Source: Roseateles koreensis (GTDB lineage Bacteria; Pseudomonadota; Gammaproteobacteria; Burkholderiales; Burkholderiaceae_C). From it: a stretch of DNA of 64,000 bases. The number at the start of each line of letters is the position of its first letter. The stretch's first letter is position 1. This document shows positions 51,800 to 61,790 of the stretch, piece after piece. The notes under the pieces are model-generated. The model did not search any database. It was given only the letters and a program-made list of their open reading frames with translations, and had not been told where the DNA came from. The stretch lies in NCBI RefSeq assembly GCF_028595305.1, contig NZ_JAQQXS010000014.1, positions 1 to 64,000 on the forward strand. Reading direction: 5' to 3'. The translations under genes and the position numbers were made by a program.

Positions 51800-53683
51800 T
51801 CAGCGTGACGAAGTTGGCAGCGACGTGCCTTGCGCCCGAGCCAGCATTTGACGCGCCACCATGGCAACGGGCGCGCTGCCGTAGCTGAGGAACTCCTCAT
51901 GGAAGGCCTTCAGGTTGAAGGCCGGGCCCTGAATGGCCTTGAGCTGATCGCGCAGTGCCAGGATCTCCGAGAAGCCGGCAAAGTAACTCGTCAGCTGAAC
52001 GGAGCTAACTTGCACCCGATGCCACTTTTCGGTCGCCTCGGTGTGCGATTGAAAGGCCTCTTTTTCAAGCAAATGCAGCGCGTCGGCCTCGCTCATGCCC
52101 AGCACATGCACGCTGTAGTCGAGAAGGGTGTTGCAGACCACGCGCAGGTTCCACTTGGCGTACATCAGGCCCATTTCGGGGCTGGGTTTGCCGTCCACCT
52201 GGCCCCAGCCGCTTTCCATCATCATGCGCTCGGAGTAGACGGCCCAGCCCTCGACCATGGCGCCGTTGCCGAACAATGACTTGACCTTGGACGGCGATTT
52301 GTTGGCATGCAGCAGCTGCACGTAATGGCCAGGAATGGCCTCGTGGATGCTCAGAACCTGCAGCGCCCAGTGGTTGTACTCACGCAGATACGACTCGGTT
52401 TTTTCTGTCTGCGCCGGGTCCAGGGGGTCCACGTTGTAATAGGTGACGCCTTGCGGGTCCAGCGGGCCCGGGGCGCTGATGGAGGCACCCGCCAGGCCGC
52501 GCATATAGGCTGGCGTTTCACGCACCTGCAGGGGCTTGCTGGGGTCGAGGTCGAGCAGATCGTGGCTTTGGACCCAGGCGGCCAGGGCGGGCAGTTGGGC
52601 GCGGATGTCGTCGATGTAGCCTGCTGGGCTGACATGGTTTTCCGCCAGCTTGTCGATCACCCGGGCAATCTTGTCCAGTCGGTTGGTGGCAGGGGCTTCA
52701 CCGGGGAACAACTGAGGCCACAGGCCATCGGCCAGCTCGCTCATGGCTTGCTGCAGGCGGGCCTTTTCGTTCAGGGCGCGTTGGTACAGCGTGGGGGCGT
52801 CAACGGTGGCTTGAATTTCGTAGGCAAATTTCTGCGCATAAGCCTCACGCCCGATGCGGAAAGAGCGGCCGCTGCCGTCGCGGGTCTGGCGGGCGTCAAT
52901 GGCTTCCAACGCGGTGACAAATTGCTGGATGGCGCGAACCGCCGTATCGCGGTGCTGCAGCACCCGAGCACGGTTCGACGGCTCAAGGTCGGTGCGCTGG
53001 AGCAAGTCTGCAATGTCATGGCTGAAGAGTTCCAGGCCGCCCTTGTTTTGCGAGATTGCCATCTTCAGCAAGGGTGCCGCTGGGTCTTTGATTTGTTGCA
53101 GGGCGGCGCGGTAGAACGCCGGCACCTGCTGCAGCCGCCGGTCAATCATCTGCACGCGTTGCGCGGGCGTGAAGTCGCCCTTGTTCAACAAATCGCTGAA
53201 GCCGTCGGCCACGTTGTAGCCGGTCGGATCCCAAACCTCGCTGCGAAAGCGCTCCTGTGACCAGCGCAAGTTTTGCAGATGGTTGACCAACAAGGCCAGA
53301 TCACCGGTTTGACCCTCGTCCAGCTGAAGTCGGGCGGGCAGGGCTTGCAGGCGACTCAGCCACTGCTGCGCGAAGCGGATCAAGCCTTGGCGGCGCGCCT
53401 CGGTGGGTGCTGGCAGATGGGCGGAGGCCTCGTAGCGGCCGGCCACGGACGCGGCCTCGGGCAGCAGTTGCCAGTACGCCGTCAAGAAGGCGTCCACTTC
53501 TGCGTCGAAGGTGTGCTGCACCTGCGCCGCACGGTCCCGCTCGGCGTGGCGGGCTTGCGCTTCGGGCGTTTTCACGGGGGCTGCCAACGCTGAGGCCGTC
53601 AGGCTCGCGCCCAGGCACAGCAACAAGGCCAGGCGGGTGGGCAGGGCTTTGAGTTTCACGGGCAGGGTGGTCATGTTTTTCAT
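51800..53683 (-). CDS. DUF885 family protein (putative metallopeptidase)
   Basis: The 627-residue product has a signal peptide (MKNMTTLPVKLKALPTRL then a hydrophobic run ending at SALA-APVK, cut near residue 35). The DUF885 core includes the zinc-type motif SIHEAIPGHYVQL (about residues 464-476), AYMRGLAGASIS, GWAVYSERMMMESGWG and RVVCNTLLDYSVHVLGMSE in parts. Members are suggested to be carboxypeptidase-like metalloproteins, but few are characterised. Three closely placed starts exist (53722 TTG, 53683 and 53674 ATG) with no clear ribosome site; 53683 was chosen. It is divergent from ppk2. Confidence 0.88.
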   Translation of the reverse strand: MKNMTTLPVKLKALPTRLALLLCLGASLTASALAAPVKTPEAQARHAERDRAAQVQHTFDAEVDAFLTAYWQLLPEAASVAGRYEASAHLPAPTEARRQGLIRFAQQWLSRLQALPARLQLDEGQTGDLALLVNHLQNLRWSQERFRSEVWDPTGYNVADGFSDLLNKGDFTPAQRVQMIDRRLQQVPAFYRAALQQIKDPAAPLLKMAISQNKGGLELFSHDIADLLQRTDLEPSNRARVLQHRDTAVRAIQQFVTALEAIDARQTRDGSGRSFRIGREAYAQKFAYEIQATVDAPTLYQRALNEKARLQQAMSELADGLWPQLFPGEAPATNRLDKIARVIDKLAENHVSPAGYIDDIRAQLPALAAWVQSHDLLDLDPSKPLQVRETPAYMRGLAGASISAPGPLDPQGVTYYNVDPLDPAQTEKTESYLREYNHWALQVLSIHEAIPGHYVQLLHANKSPSKVKSLFGNGAMVEGWAVYSERMMMESGWGQVDGKPSPEMGLMYAKWNLRVVCNTLLDYSVHVLGMSEADALHLLEKEAFQSHTEATEKWHRVQVSSVQLTSYFAGFSEILALRDQLKAIQGPAFNLKAFHEEFLSYGSAPVAMVARQMLARAQGTSLPTSSR

Positions 53684-53805
53684 GAAAAGAGGGGCGCTGA
53701 AAAAGCCGGATTTTGCGCCCAAGCGAGCTCAACGCCATTCGTCATGACCTTGTCACAATGTGCGAGCAGGCTCAGGCGACACTGACTCCACGCCCCGTTT
53801 CCGCC

Positions 53806-54741
53806 ATGAACCCGAATGATCGCGATGCTCCTGATAGCGCCGAAGCCCATCAACGCATGATGCAGCGTATGCAAGCCGATTTGATCGACAGCTACGACGA
53901 AGAACTGGAGATGGAAATCGACGACCGGGCCGACACCTTGGCCGAAGGTTGCTTCACCCCGGAGCAGCGTCAGCAGCGCCGGGCCTACTTCCAGGAGCTG
54001 TTTCGCCTGCAGGGCGAGTTGGTCAAGTTGCAGGACTGGGTGGTGGAGACGCGCCACAAGGCCGTGATCATTTTCGAAGGACGCGACGCGGCGGGTAAGG
54101 GCGGCGTGATCAAGCGCATCACCCAGCGGCTGAATCCGCGCGTCTGCCGCGTGGCGGCCTTGCCGGCGCCCAACGACCGCGAGCGTACGCAGTGGTACTT
54201 TCAGCGCTATGTCTCGCATCTGCCCGCGGGGGGCGAAATCGTGCTGTTTGACCGCAGTTGGTACAACCGCGCCGGCGTTGAGCGGGTGATGGGATTTTGC
54301 TCTGACGACGAATATGAAGAATTCTTCCGCTCGGTGCCGGAGTTTGAAAAGATGCTGGCCCGCGCGGGCATTCAAGTCATCAAGTACTGGTTCTCGATCA
54401 GTGATGACGAGCAGCACACCCGCTTTTTGGGCCGCATCCATGACCCGTTGAAGCAGTGGAAGCTGAGCCCCATGGACCTTGAATCCCGCCGTCGCTGGGA
54501 AGACTACACCCGCGCCAAAGAGGTGATGATGGAACGCACCCACATCCCCGAGGCGCCTTGGTGGGTGGTGCAGGCCGATGACAAGAAAAAGGCGCGTCTC
54601 AACTGCATGAACCATTTGCTCTCGCAGATGCCCTATCACGAGGTGCCGCACGCGCCTGTGGTGTTGCCCTCGCGCGAGCGGCATGAAGACTATGCGCGCC
54701 AACCGGTGCCAGAGCAGATGCTGGTGCCTGAGTTGTATTGA
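53806..54741 (+). CDS. ppk2: Polyphosphate kinase 2
   Basis: The 311-residue enzyme transfers phosphate between polyphosphate and nucleotides. Walker A is FEGRDAAGKGGVIKRI at about residue 90, Walker B is LFDRSWYNRAGVERVMGFC, and the start of the domain has LIDSYDEELEMEIDDR, all typical of the class I PPK2 group. The lid region (KYWFSISDDEQHTRFLGR, SPMDLESRRRWEDYTRAK in parts) is complete. The ATG at 53806 was used; later starts are possible and no ribosome site is obvious. The PAP2 phosphatase gene follows 62 bases later, so the two may form a phosphate-handling unit. Confidence 0.94.
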   Translation: MNPNDRDAPDSAEAHQRMMQRMQADLIDSYDEELEMEIDDRADTLAEGCFTPEQRQQRRAYFQELFRLQGELVKLQDWVVETRHKAVIIFEGRDAAGKGGVIKRITQRLNPRVCRVAALPAPNDRERTQWYFQRYVSHLPAGGEIVLFDRSWYNRAGVERVMGFCSDDEYEEFFRSVPEFEKMLARAGIQVIKYWFSISDDEQHTRFLGRIHDPLKQWKLSPMDLESRRRWEDYTRAKEVMMERTHIPEAPWWVVQADDKKKARLNCMNHLLSQMPYHEVPHAPVVLPSRERHEDYARQPVPEQMLVPELY

Positions 54742-54803
54742 GCGGGTTGCCAATTCGGGTGCCCATTCCGGCGGCCCGGTGCTCGTCACAGCCGTCCAGT
54801 AGC

Positions 54804-55469
54804 ATGGCGGGCATGCCCGCTTTCACGCTCCACGCCTTCTGGCACTGGTTCACCCGCCTGGGTGAAGCCCAGATTCTTCTCCCCCTGGCCTTGGCCGCGA
54901 TATTGTGGCTGGCCCTGGCCGCTGGGGAGCATGTGCTGGCTCGGCGCTGGCTGGGCTGGCTCGGCTTCGCTGTCGCGCTCACCACGGCCACCAAATTGGC
55001 CTTCATTGGCTGGGGTGTTGGTGTTGCGGCTTTGAACTTCACCGGCATCTCCGGCCATTCGATGTTTGCAGCGGCAGTGCTGCCGGTGCTGGCCTGGGTG
55101 GTTCTGCGCGGGCACGCGCCGCGCAGCCAGACTTTGGGCGTGCTGATGGCCTATGGCGCAGCGGCGCTGATTGCCTATTCAAGAGTTGAGGTGAGTGCAC
55201 ACTCATTCAGTGAAGCACTGCTGGGCTTTGTGCTGGGGGCCTGGGCCAGTGGCATGGTGCTGCGCCGGGCTCCAGCTTTGAACCGGCGCCCTCCGCTGTG
55301 GCTGCCAGTGAGCGTGGCCCTCGCCTTGGCGATATCCCCCGGCGGTGCACCCCCCTCGCGCAGCCACGATGCGGTCACCCGCCTGGCGCTCAAGCTCTCC
55401 GGGCATGCACGCGCCTTTACCCGGGCTGACCTGCTGGCCCGGCCGGTGCCCGCAGACTGGGCTGATTGA
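54804..55469 (+). CDS. PAP2-family membrane phosphatase
   Basis: The 221-residue protein has five or six hydrophobic segments between about 20 and 180. The PAP2 motifs 2 and 3 are visible as SGHSMFAAA (about residue 77) and SRVEVSAHSFSEALLG (about residues 130-145). Motif 1 (KxxxxxxRP) is not clear: only KLAFIGWG is there, so the active site may be incomplete. It would remove phosphate from lipids such as phosphatidate or undecaprenyl pyrophosphate. Start may be 54804 or 54813. The last 30 residues are soluble. It follows ppk2. Confidence 0.8.
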   Translation: MAGMPAFTLHAFWHWFTRLGEAQILLPLALAAILWLALAAGEHVLARRWLGWLGFAVALTTATKLAFIGWGVGVAALNFTGISGHSMFAAAVLPVLAWVVLRGHAPRSQTLGVLMAYGAAALIAYSRVEVSAHSFSEALLGFVLGAWASGMVLRRAPALNRRPPLWLPVSVALALAISPGGAPPSRSHDAVTRLALKLSGHARAFTRADLLARPVPADWAD

Positions 55470-55516
55470 GTACTCGTTGACGACCCTCCCATTTCATCCA
55501 GCGCCACTTCTCCGCC

Positions 55517-55987
55517 TCAAAAAGGCAGCGCCGTGGTGCTTTTGACTTCTTCCATCACGGCGTAAGTGCGGGTTTCTCGCACGCCGGGCAGGCTCCAGAT
55601 GGCGCTGCCGATGAAGTGCCGGTAGGCGTTCATGTCGGCCACGCGAATCTTGAGCAGGTAGTCGAAGCCGCCAGCCACCAGATGGCATTCCAGGATTTCG
55701 GGGCGGGACTGCACGGCGGCCTTGAAGTTGTCCATCACGTCCTGTACTGTCCGGTCCAGCAAGATCTCAATGAACACCAGCATGCCTGCGCCCAGCTTTT
55801 CGGGGTTCAGGCGCGCCTCGTACCCCAGGATGAAGCCGTCTCGCGTCAGGCGCTTGACGCGTTCCAGCACGGCGGTGGGCGAGAGATGCACCGCCTCGGC
55901 CAGCTTCAGGTTGGAGATCCGGCCATCGGCCTGGAGGGCGCGCAAGATGCGAGCGTCTATCTTGTCGAGTTGAAATTCTTCAGTCAT
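55517..55987 (-). CDS. Lrp/AsnC-family regulator (PutR-like)
   Basis: The 156-residue protein has the Lrp/AsnC layout: an N-terminal helix-turn-helix (DKIDARILRALQADGRISNLKLAEAVHLSPTA in parts, residues 8-38) and a RAM ligand domain (about 65-150) with HLVAGGFDYLLKIRVADM. It is divergent from putA by 100 bases. In alpha- and betaproteobacteria, PutR-type members bind proline and activate putA. This fits because PutA here lacks the ribbon-helix-helix domain that makes enterobacterial PutA its own repressor. Confidence 0.9.
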   Translation of the reverse strand: MTEEFQLDKIDARILRALQADGRISNLKLAEAVHLSPTAVLERVKRLTRDGFILGYEARLNPEKLGAGMLVFIEILLDRTVQDVMDNFKAAVQSRPEILECHLVAGGFDYLLKIRVADMNAYRHFIGSAIWSLPGVRETRTYAVMEEVKSTTALPF

Positions 55988-56087
55988 GCCGGATTTTCTG
56001 CTGCAAACGGTGCGATGTTGCGAATTTAATTCATTGCGAAGGCCTCTAAAGTCCGTCTACTCGCTAGCTTGACCCAGAGATACGCCC

Positions 56088-59000
56088 ATGAGCACATTCA
56101 TCATTCCGCCCGAAGCCGCCCGCCTGCCCAGCCCCTACCGTGAGGAGCCGGCCGTTGTCAGCGCCTTGGTGCAAGCCTTGCGCAAGCAACTGGACTGGCC
56201 TCAGGTGATTCAGCTCGCGGCGCCCTGGGTTCAGCAGGTGAGAGCCAATCCGGCACCGTTCTGGGCGATGGAGTCGCTGCTGCGCGAATACCCAATTACC
56301 AGCACGGAAGGCCTGGCCCTGATGCGCTTGGCCGAGGCACTGCTGCGCGTGCCCGATGCGCCCACTGCCATCGCCTTGACGGCGGACCAATTGGGACGTG
56401 GCCAGTTCGACGGCGGCTCTGACGGCCCGCACAAGATGCTGGCCGGCTTGTCGGCCACGGCGATTTCTCTGTCCAAAAAATTCCTGCCTGACGCGGAGGG
56501 CCAAGGTGGCCTGATGTCGCGGTTGGGCGCGCAAACCGTGGTGGCCGCCACGGTGCGCGCAATTCAGTTGCTGGGGCGGCAATTCGTGCTGGGGCGCAAT
56601 ATTCGCGAAGCCATGGACGAAGCGGCCGCGGCCCGCAAGATGCTGCCCGTGCTGCGCTTTTCTTACGACATGCTGGGCGAAGGTGCTCGCACCGAAGCCG
56701 ACGCCGAGCGCTATCAAGCCGCCTACGTCGGGGCCATCCAGGCGATTGCCGCCCGTGCCAAGGTGCAGCTGGGCACGCTGGGCAAGAAGGGTGAAGAAGA
56801 GGCCGCTGGGCCAGAATCCTCTGACGGCATCTCCATCAAGCTGAGCGCTTTGTTCTCACGCTATGAAGTGTTGCAGCGCGAGCGTGTCTTTGCCGAGCTG
56901 TTGCCCCGGGTCTGGCAGTTGATTGAATTGGCGGCTAACGCCAATATCAATCTGACCATCGATGCAGAGGAGGTGGACCGTTTGGAGCTGTCCCTGGACG
57001 TGTTGGATGCCCTGGCCGCGCGCATCAAGGGCAGCTATCCTCAGTGGCGTGGCTTTGGCTTGGCCGTGCAGGCCTACCAGACTCGTGCGCTGGACGTGAT
57101 TCACGCCGTGGCGGCCATTGCCAACAAGCATGGCCTGCGCTTCATGGTGCGGCTGGTCAAGGGCGCCTACTGGGACGGCGAGATCAAGCGTGCGCAGGAG
57201 CTGGGCTTGAGCGCCTATCCGGTGTTCACCCACAAGCAGCACACCGACGTGTCCTACCTGGCCTGCGCACAGGCATTGATCGATCACGCCGACGTGATTT
57301 ACCCGCAATTCGCCAGCCACAACGCTGGCACGATCGCGGCCATCGTGTTGATGGCGCGCCAAGCCAACGCCAAGTTTGAAATGCAGCGTCTGCACGGCAT
57401 GGGCGAGGGCGTTTATCGTGAGGTCCTGCGTGATGGCAGCATCCCTTGCCGGGTCTACGCCCCGGTGGGCGAGCACCGTGATCTGCTGGCCTATCTGGTG
57501 CGCCGCCTGCTGGAAAATGGCGCCAATTCGTCCTTTGTGCACCAGCTTGCCGACGTCAATGTTCAAGTGCCCGAATTGCTGGGCTCTCCGCTGGAGCAGG
57601 TGCAGACGTATAGCGCTTTGCCCTTGCCATCGGCTTTGTACCTCGACGAAAAAGGCCGTGGCCGCCGCAATTCCAGCGGCGTGGATCTTACTGAGTTGGC
57701 GCAACGCCAGCCTTTGTTGACGGCGCTGAGCGAGGTTCATGTGCCTGAAGTGCCCATGGCCAGCCTGGGCACCGTGGCCGACGCCATGGCTCACTTGCAA
57801 GCTGGCTTCACACGCTGGAGCGCCTTGCCGGTGGGCGCGCGCGGGGCGATTTTGCGCCGCTCAGCCGATGCGCTGGATGCCCGCTTGCCCGAGTTCTGCG
57901 CCTTGCTGGTCAAGGAAGCCTTCAAGACGCAAGGCGACTGTGTGGCGGAAGTGCGCGAAGCCGTCGACTTTTTGCGTTACTACGCCGATCAGGCAGAAAG
58001 CGATGCCGTGGCGATGCAGGGCCGCGGCGTGTTTGTGTGCATCAGCCCCTGGAACTTTCCGTTGGCTATTTTTGCGGGTCAAGTGGCTGCAGCGCTGGTG
58101 ACGGGCAATACCGTGGCGGCCAAACCCGCGGAGCAAACTCCGTACGTCGCCCAACGTTTTGTCGAATTGATGCAGGCCGCAGGGTTGCCGACCGACGCAC
58201 TGATCTTGCTGCACGGTGCCGGTGAGATCGTGGGTGCCGCCTTGGTGGCCGACCCGCGCACGGCGGGTGTGTGCTTCACCGGATCGACCCAGGTGGCCCA
58301 GATCATCAACCGCAGCCTCGCCGCCAAGGATGGTCCGTTGCTGCCCTTGATTGCTGAAACCGGAGGGCTGAACGCCATGCTGGTGGACTCGACGGCGCTG
58401 CCCGAGCAGGTGGTAGACGCTGTGGTGCAGAGCGCCTTCCGGTCGGCCGGCCAGCGTTGCTCCGCCTTGCGTCTGTTGTGCGTGCACGAGAGCATTGCCG
58501 ACGGCTTGATGGAGATGTTGCGCGGTGCCCTGCAAGAGCTGTGGGTGGGTCAGCCGGCCGAGTTGAGCACCGACGTCGGCCCCGTCATCGACGCCGAGGC
58601 CTACGACAACATCGTGCGCAATGTGGCGCGGCTGAAGCGCGATGCGCGCTTGATCGCGGAGTGCGGCCTGCATGAACGTCTGCCCGGCTTGGTGGCGCCA
58701 GTGGCCTTTGAGATCGACCGCATTCAAGACTTGCAGCAAGAAATCTTCGGCCCGGTACTGCATGTGGTGCGGTGGGGCGGCGATGTTGATCAAGTGCTGG
58801 AACAAATCAATGCCTTGGGTTACGGGTTGACGCTGGGCATTCAGACCCGCATTGACAGCCGTGCACAGCGTTTGGCGGATGCGGCACGCATCGGTAACGT
58901 CTATGTCAATCGGAATGTGATCGGGGCGGTTGTCGGTGTTCAACCCTTTGGCGGCGAAGGCATGTCCGGCACCGGCCCCAAGGCGGGCGGGCCGAACTAT

Positions 59001-59759
59001 CTGTACCGCTTCTGCGCCCTGCCGGGGGTGAGCTCGAATGAGGGCGAAGGCAGTGCAGCAGCGACCCCGACCGACCCGGCGGTGGTGACTTCCTCACTCA
59101 CCGCCGCGCTGGCTACCTTGGGGTCCGCTTTTGAGTCCTGGAGCAAGGTGCCGCTGCTGGGCCGTGCCAGCGTGCTGCGGCGGGCTTTTGAGGGCGATGC
59201 GGCATCGGCCGCGCTGTCAGCACGTTTGGATCAGGCCACGCTGGATCTGGCGGAACTGGCGCTGCCCGGCCCCACCGGCGAAAGCAATGCCCTGCGCCTG
59301 CATGGCCGTGGCGTGATGGCGGTCGCGGCGATGGCGGTTCAACCGCAGGCATCGCATGAATTGGCGCAGGCTTTGTGCGCCGCTCTGGTGGCGGGCAACA
59401 GCGTCGCGCTGGTGGCGGACGAAGCCTCCCTGGTGCTTGCCCAGGGCTTGCAACAACAACTGCACGAGGCGGGCTTGCCCAAGCAAGCAGTGCAACTGCT
59501 GTCGGGAGGTCTGGGGAGCCTGAAAGCCTTGCTGGCCGACCCGCGTCTGGCGGGTGTCGTGTTGACTGGTTCAAGCGCCTTGCTTGAGCGCACCCTGTGG
59601 CGCCATATGGCGGCTGACGCCGGCGCGATTCGCCCCTTGATTTCGGCCAAGGAGGTGATGGATGCCCGTCAGCAGTACCGCTTCTGCGCTGAGCAGACCT
59701 TGACCATTAACACCGCAGCGGCAGGCGGCAATGCGGCGCTGCTGGCAGGCATGCACTGA
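56088..59759 (+). CDS. putA: Bifunctional proline dehydrogenase/P5C dehydrogenase
   Basis: The 1223-residue enzyme oxidises proline to glutamate in two steps. The proline dehydrogenase barrel (about 180-480) includes GISIKLSALFSRYE, VRLVKGAYWDGEIKRAQ, and HNAGTIAAIVLMA. The aldehyde dehydrogenase part (about 550-1000) has WNFPLAIFAGQVAAALVTGNTV, the catalytic glutamate in IAETGGLNAM and cysteine in AGQRCSALRLL. A C-terminal ALDH-like domain (about 1010-1220) completes it as in long PutA. The N-terminal RHH DNA-binding domain of E. coli PutA (1320 residues) is absent. Divergent putR-like gene next to it. Confidence 0.97.
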   Translation: MSTFIIPPEAARLPSPYREEPAVVSALVQALRKQLDWPQVIQLAAPWVQQVRANPAPFWAMESLLREYPITSTEGLALMRLAEALLRVPDAPTAIALTADQLGRGQFDGGSDGPHKMLAGLSATAISLSKKFLPDAEGQGGLMSRLGAQTVVAATVRAIQLLGRQFVLGRNIREAMDEAAAARKMLPVLRFSYDMLGEGARTEADAERYQAAYVGAIQAIAARAKVQLGTLGKKGEEEAAGPESSDGISIKLSALFSRYEVLQRERVFAELLPRVWQLIELAANANINLTIDAEEVDRLELSLDVLDALAARIKGSYPQWRGFGLAVQAYQTRALDVIHAVAAIANKHGLRFMVRLVKGAYWDGEIKRAQELGLSAYPVFTHKQHTDVSYLACAQALIDHADVIYPQFASHNAGTIAAIVLMARQANAKFEMQRLHGMGEGVYREVLRDGSIPCRVYAPVGEHRDLLAYLVRRLLENGANSSFVHQLADVNVQVPELLGSPLEQVQTYSALPLPSALYLDEKGRGRRNSSGVDLTELAQRQPLLTALSEVHVPEVPMASLGTVADAMAHLQAGFTRWSALPVGARGAILRRSADALDARLPEFCALLVKEAFKTQGDCVAEVREAVDFLRYYADQAESDAVAMQGRGVFVCISPWNFPLAIFAGQVAAALVTGNTVAAKPAEQTPYVAQRFVELMQAAGLPTDALILLHGAGEIVGAALVADPRTAGVCFTGSTQVAQIINRSLAAKDGPLLPLIAETGGLNAMLVDSTALPEQVVDAVVQSAFRSAGQRCSALRLLCVHESIADGLMEMLRGALQELWVGQPAELSTDVGPVIDAEAYDNIVRNVARLKRDARLIAECGLHERLPGLVAPVAFEIDRIQDLQQEIFGPVLHVVRWGGDVDQVLEQINALGYGLTLGIQTRIDSRAQRLADAARIGNVYVNRNVIGAVVGVQPFGGEGMSGTGPKAGGPNYLYRFCALPGVSSNEGEGSAAATPTDPAVVTSSLTAALATLGSAFESWSKVPLLGRASVLRRAFEGDAASAALSARLDQATLDLAELALPGPTGESNALRLHGRGVMAVAAMAVQPQASHELAQALCAALVAGNSVALVADEASLVLAQGLQQQLHEAGLPKQAVQLLSGGLGSLKALLADPRLAGVVLTGSSALLERTLWRHMAADAGAIRPLISAKEVMDARQQYRFCAEQTLTINTAAAGGNAALLAGMH

Positions 59760-59791
59760 CGCTTCAGTTCAGCGGCGCCAGCAATTCGCTC

Positions 59792-60187
59792 TTACTTCTC
59801 ACTTCTCGCTGGGGTGAGCTTGGGTTTTTGACGCAGGCGCAGTGACAGACGGTGCACAAGCGCTTGCCAGAGGGCCTTGGCGGGGTTGGGCAGGTATGCC
59901 GGGCTGGCTGGCCGCAGCGTGTACAGGCAGGTCTGGCATGAGCCATCCAACCTGATCCAGGTCGGCGCCTGGGCCACCCAGACCGCGCCCGCTGCCAGCC
60001 GGTGGCTCAACTGCCAAACCGTGTCACTCAAGCACAGGGCCGGCGCCATCGCCAGCGGCAGGCGCAGTTGCAGGGCGCCGCTGTGTACATGCAAGACCTC
60101 GCCGGCCTCGACTTGCAACAGTTGTTGCGCGCCGGGCTGAAGGGGGCGGGGCGTGCTGGACGCTTGGTGTGCAGATTGTGAGGTCAT
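59792..60187 (-). CDS. DUF2917 protein
   Basis: The 131-residue product fits the DUF2917 family: QLLQVEAGEVLHVHSGAL, ALCLSDTVWQLSHRLAAGAVWVAQAPTWIRLDG in pieces is the usual conserved region, with aromatic residues and a beta-rich centre. There is no signal peptide. Function unknown. The C-terminal 40 residues are basic and hydrophobic (PAKALWQALVHRLSLRLRQKP). It is divergent from the MocR regulator, a pairing often seen in Burkholderiales, so it is probably controlled by that protein. The gap to the regulator is 175 bases. Confidence 0.8.
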   Translation of the reverse strand: MTSQSAHQASSTPRPLQPGAQQLLQVEAGEVLHVHSGALQLRLPLAMAPALCLSDTVWQLSHRLAAGAVWVAQAPTWIRLDGSCQTCLYTLRPASPAYLPNPAKALWQALVHRLSLRLRQKPKLTPARSEK

Positions 60188-60362
60188 GATGCGTGTGGCG
60201 GTCGTTCATGGGACGGGTCCAGTTTGGCCGCCATAGCCGCCCCGGTACAGCGACAGAAGCCGCCTTTGTTATGCAGAACAGCGCTCTTTTTTCCGCTGTT
60301 CTGCAGGTTGGCCTGCCCATCTGTATCGCCCGCCACAATGCGCCGCACCCGACAATCCGGCC

Positions 60363-61790
60363 ATGACGCTTTATCTTCAGCTTGCCAGCCATTACCGTCA
60401 GGCCATTCACAAAGGTGTGCTGCCGCCGGGCGCCCGCATGCCCTCGGTGCGCGGACTGATGGGCTTGCATCAGGTCAGCATGTCCACGGCCCTGCAGGCC
60501 TGCCGCTGGTTGGAGGCGAAGGGCTTGCTGGAGGCGCGTGCCCGGGCTGGCTACTTTGTGCGTGCAGACAAGACATGGGCTTTGCCGCCGGTGTCCGAGC
60601 CTGCGTTGGTGGCGCTGCACGACGAGGCGCGCTATGTAGGGGTGCATCAAAAGGTCTCGTCCGTGTTGGCGCGAGCCCAGTCCCGGGGTGTGAGGGTCAA
60701 TTTGGCAGGCGCTCAGGCAGCGCCCGAGTTGTATCCGCTGGAGCGTCTGCGCCAGTCCAGCCAGCGCGTCTTGCGTCAGCGGGGCGATTGCCTGGTGACG
60801 CCGCCGCCGCCTGGTGGCGAGCCTGGTTTGCGCAGCGCCCTGGCCCGCCAGGCCCTGGAGCAGCAGATCCAGCTCAGCCCGGAGGAAATTCTGATCACCC
60901 ACGGCTGTACCGAGGCGTTGACCTTGGCCCTGCGCGCTGTCACCCAGCCGGGCGACGTGGTGGCCGTGGAGTCGCCCACTTACTACGGCCTGCTGCAGAT
61001 TCTTGAGAGCTTGTCGCTGCGCGCGCTGGAGATACCGACCAGCCCGCACACGGGCCTGTCTTTGCCCGCCCTGCAGGAGGCAGCGGTGCTGACCCCCGGG
61101 CTCAAGGCCGTGGCGGTGGTGCCGCATCTGCAAAACCCCTTGGGCGCGGTCATGCCCGACGCCGCCAAGCAAGCCTTGTTGGCTTGGTGCGAGGCACAAG
61201 ACTTGGCCTTGATCGAGGACGACAGCTACAGCGCCCTGTTTGACGGGCCGGCGCCTTTGCGTGCCATCAAATCTTTTGACCGCAGCGGCCGCGTTATTCT
61301 GTGCAGCTCCCTGCACAAGACCTTGGCGCCTGGCATGCGTTTGGGCTGGTTGAGTGGCGGGCGCTGGCAGCAGCGGCTGGAGATGCTCAAGTACAGCCAG
61401 TCGCGGCCCAATGAGTCGCTGCCCCAGCTGGCGGTGGCGGACTATTTCAATGCCGGCCATGGTTCGCGGCATTTGCGGGGCATGCGGGCGCGGCTGGTGT
61501 TGCAGCGCGAGCACATGGCTGAGGCCCTGGCCCGCCATTTGCCCGCCGAGTCGCGGCTGAGCGTGCCCAACGGCGGCTTCAATCTGTGGCTGGAGTTGCC
61601 CGAGGGCTTGTCCTCCATGGCCCTGTTTGGAGCGGCTCTGGATGAGGGTATACGTTTGGCGCCAGGCGCGATGTTTTCCAACTCCATGCGCTTCGACAGG
61701 TTTTTGCGCATTGGCTGCGGTCATCCCTTTGACGAGGCAGTGCGGGCGGCAGTGCAAACCTTGGGTCGGTTGGTGCAATCTTGCCGCTGA
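60363..61790 (+). CDS. MocR-type PLP-dependent regulator/aminotransferase
   Basis: The 475-residue protein joins an N-terminal GntR-type winged helix (residues 1-75: YLQLASHYRQAIHKGVLPPGARMPSVRGLM in parts) to a class I aminotransferase-like domain (about 110-470). The PLP lysine is in SSLHKTLAPGMRLGW, and VPHLQNPLGAVMP and LALIEDDSYSALF provide the other cofactor contacts. MocR proteins are usually regulators whose PLP domain senses amines or vitamins. The divergent DUF2917 gene is the likely target. The ATG at 60363 has no strong ribosome site. Confidence 0.9.
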   Translation: MTLYLQLASHYRQAIHKGVLPPGARMPSVRGLMGLHQVSMSTALQACRWLEAKGLLEARARAGYFVRADKTWALPPVSEPALVALHDEARYVGVHQKVSSVLARAQSRGVRVNLAGAQAAPELYPLERLRQSSQRVLRQRGDCLVTPPPPGGEPGLRSALARQALEQQIQLSPEEILITHGCTEALTLALRAVTQPGDVVAVESPTYYGLLQILESLSLRALEIPTSPHTGLSLPALQEAAVLTPGLKAVAVVPHLQNPLGAVMPDAAKQALLAWCEAQDLALIEDDSYSALFDGPAPLRAIKSFDRSGRVILCSSLHKTLAPGMRLGWLSGGRWQQRLEMLKYSQSRPNESLPQLAVADYFNAGHGSRHLRGMRARLVLQREHMAEALARHLPAESRLSVPNGGFNLWLELPEGLSSMALFGAALDEGIRLAPGAMFSNSMRFDRFLRIGCGHPFDEAVRAAVQTLGRLVQSCR

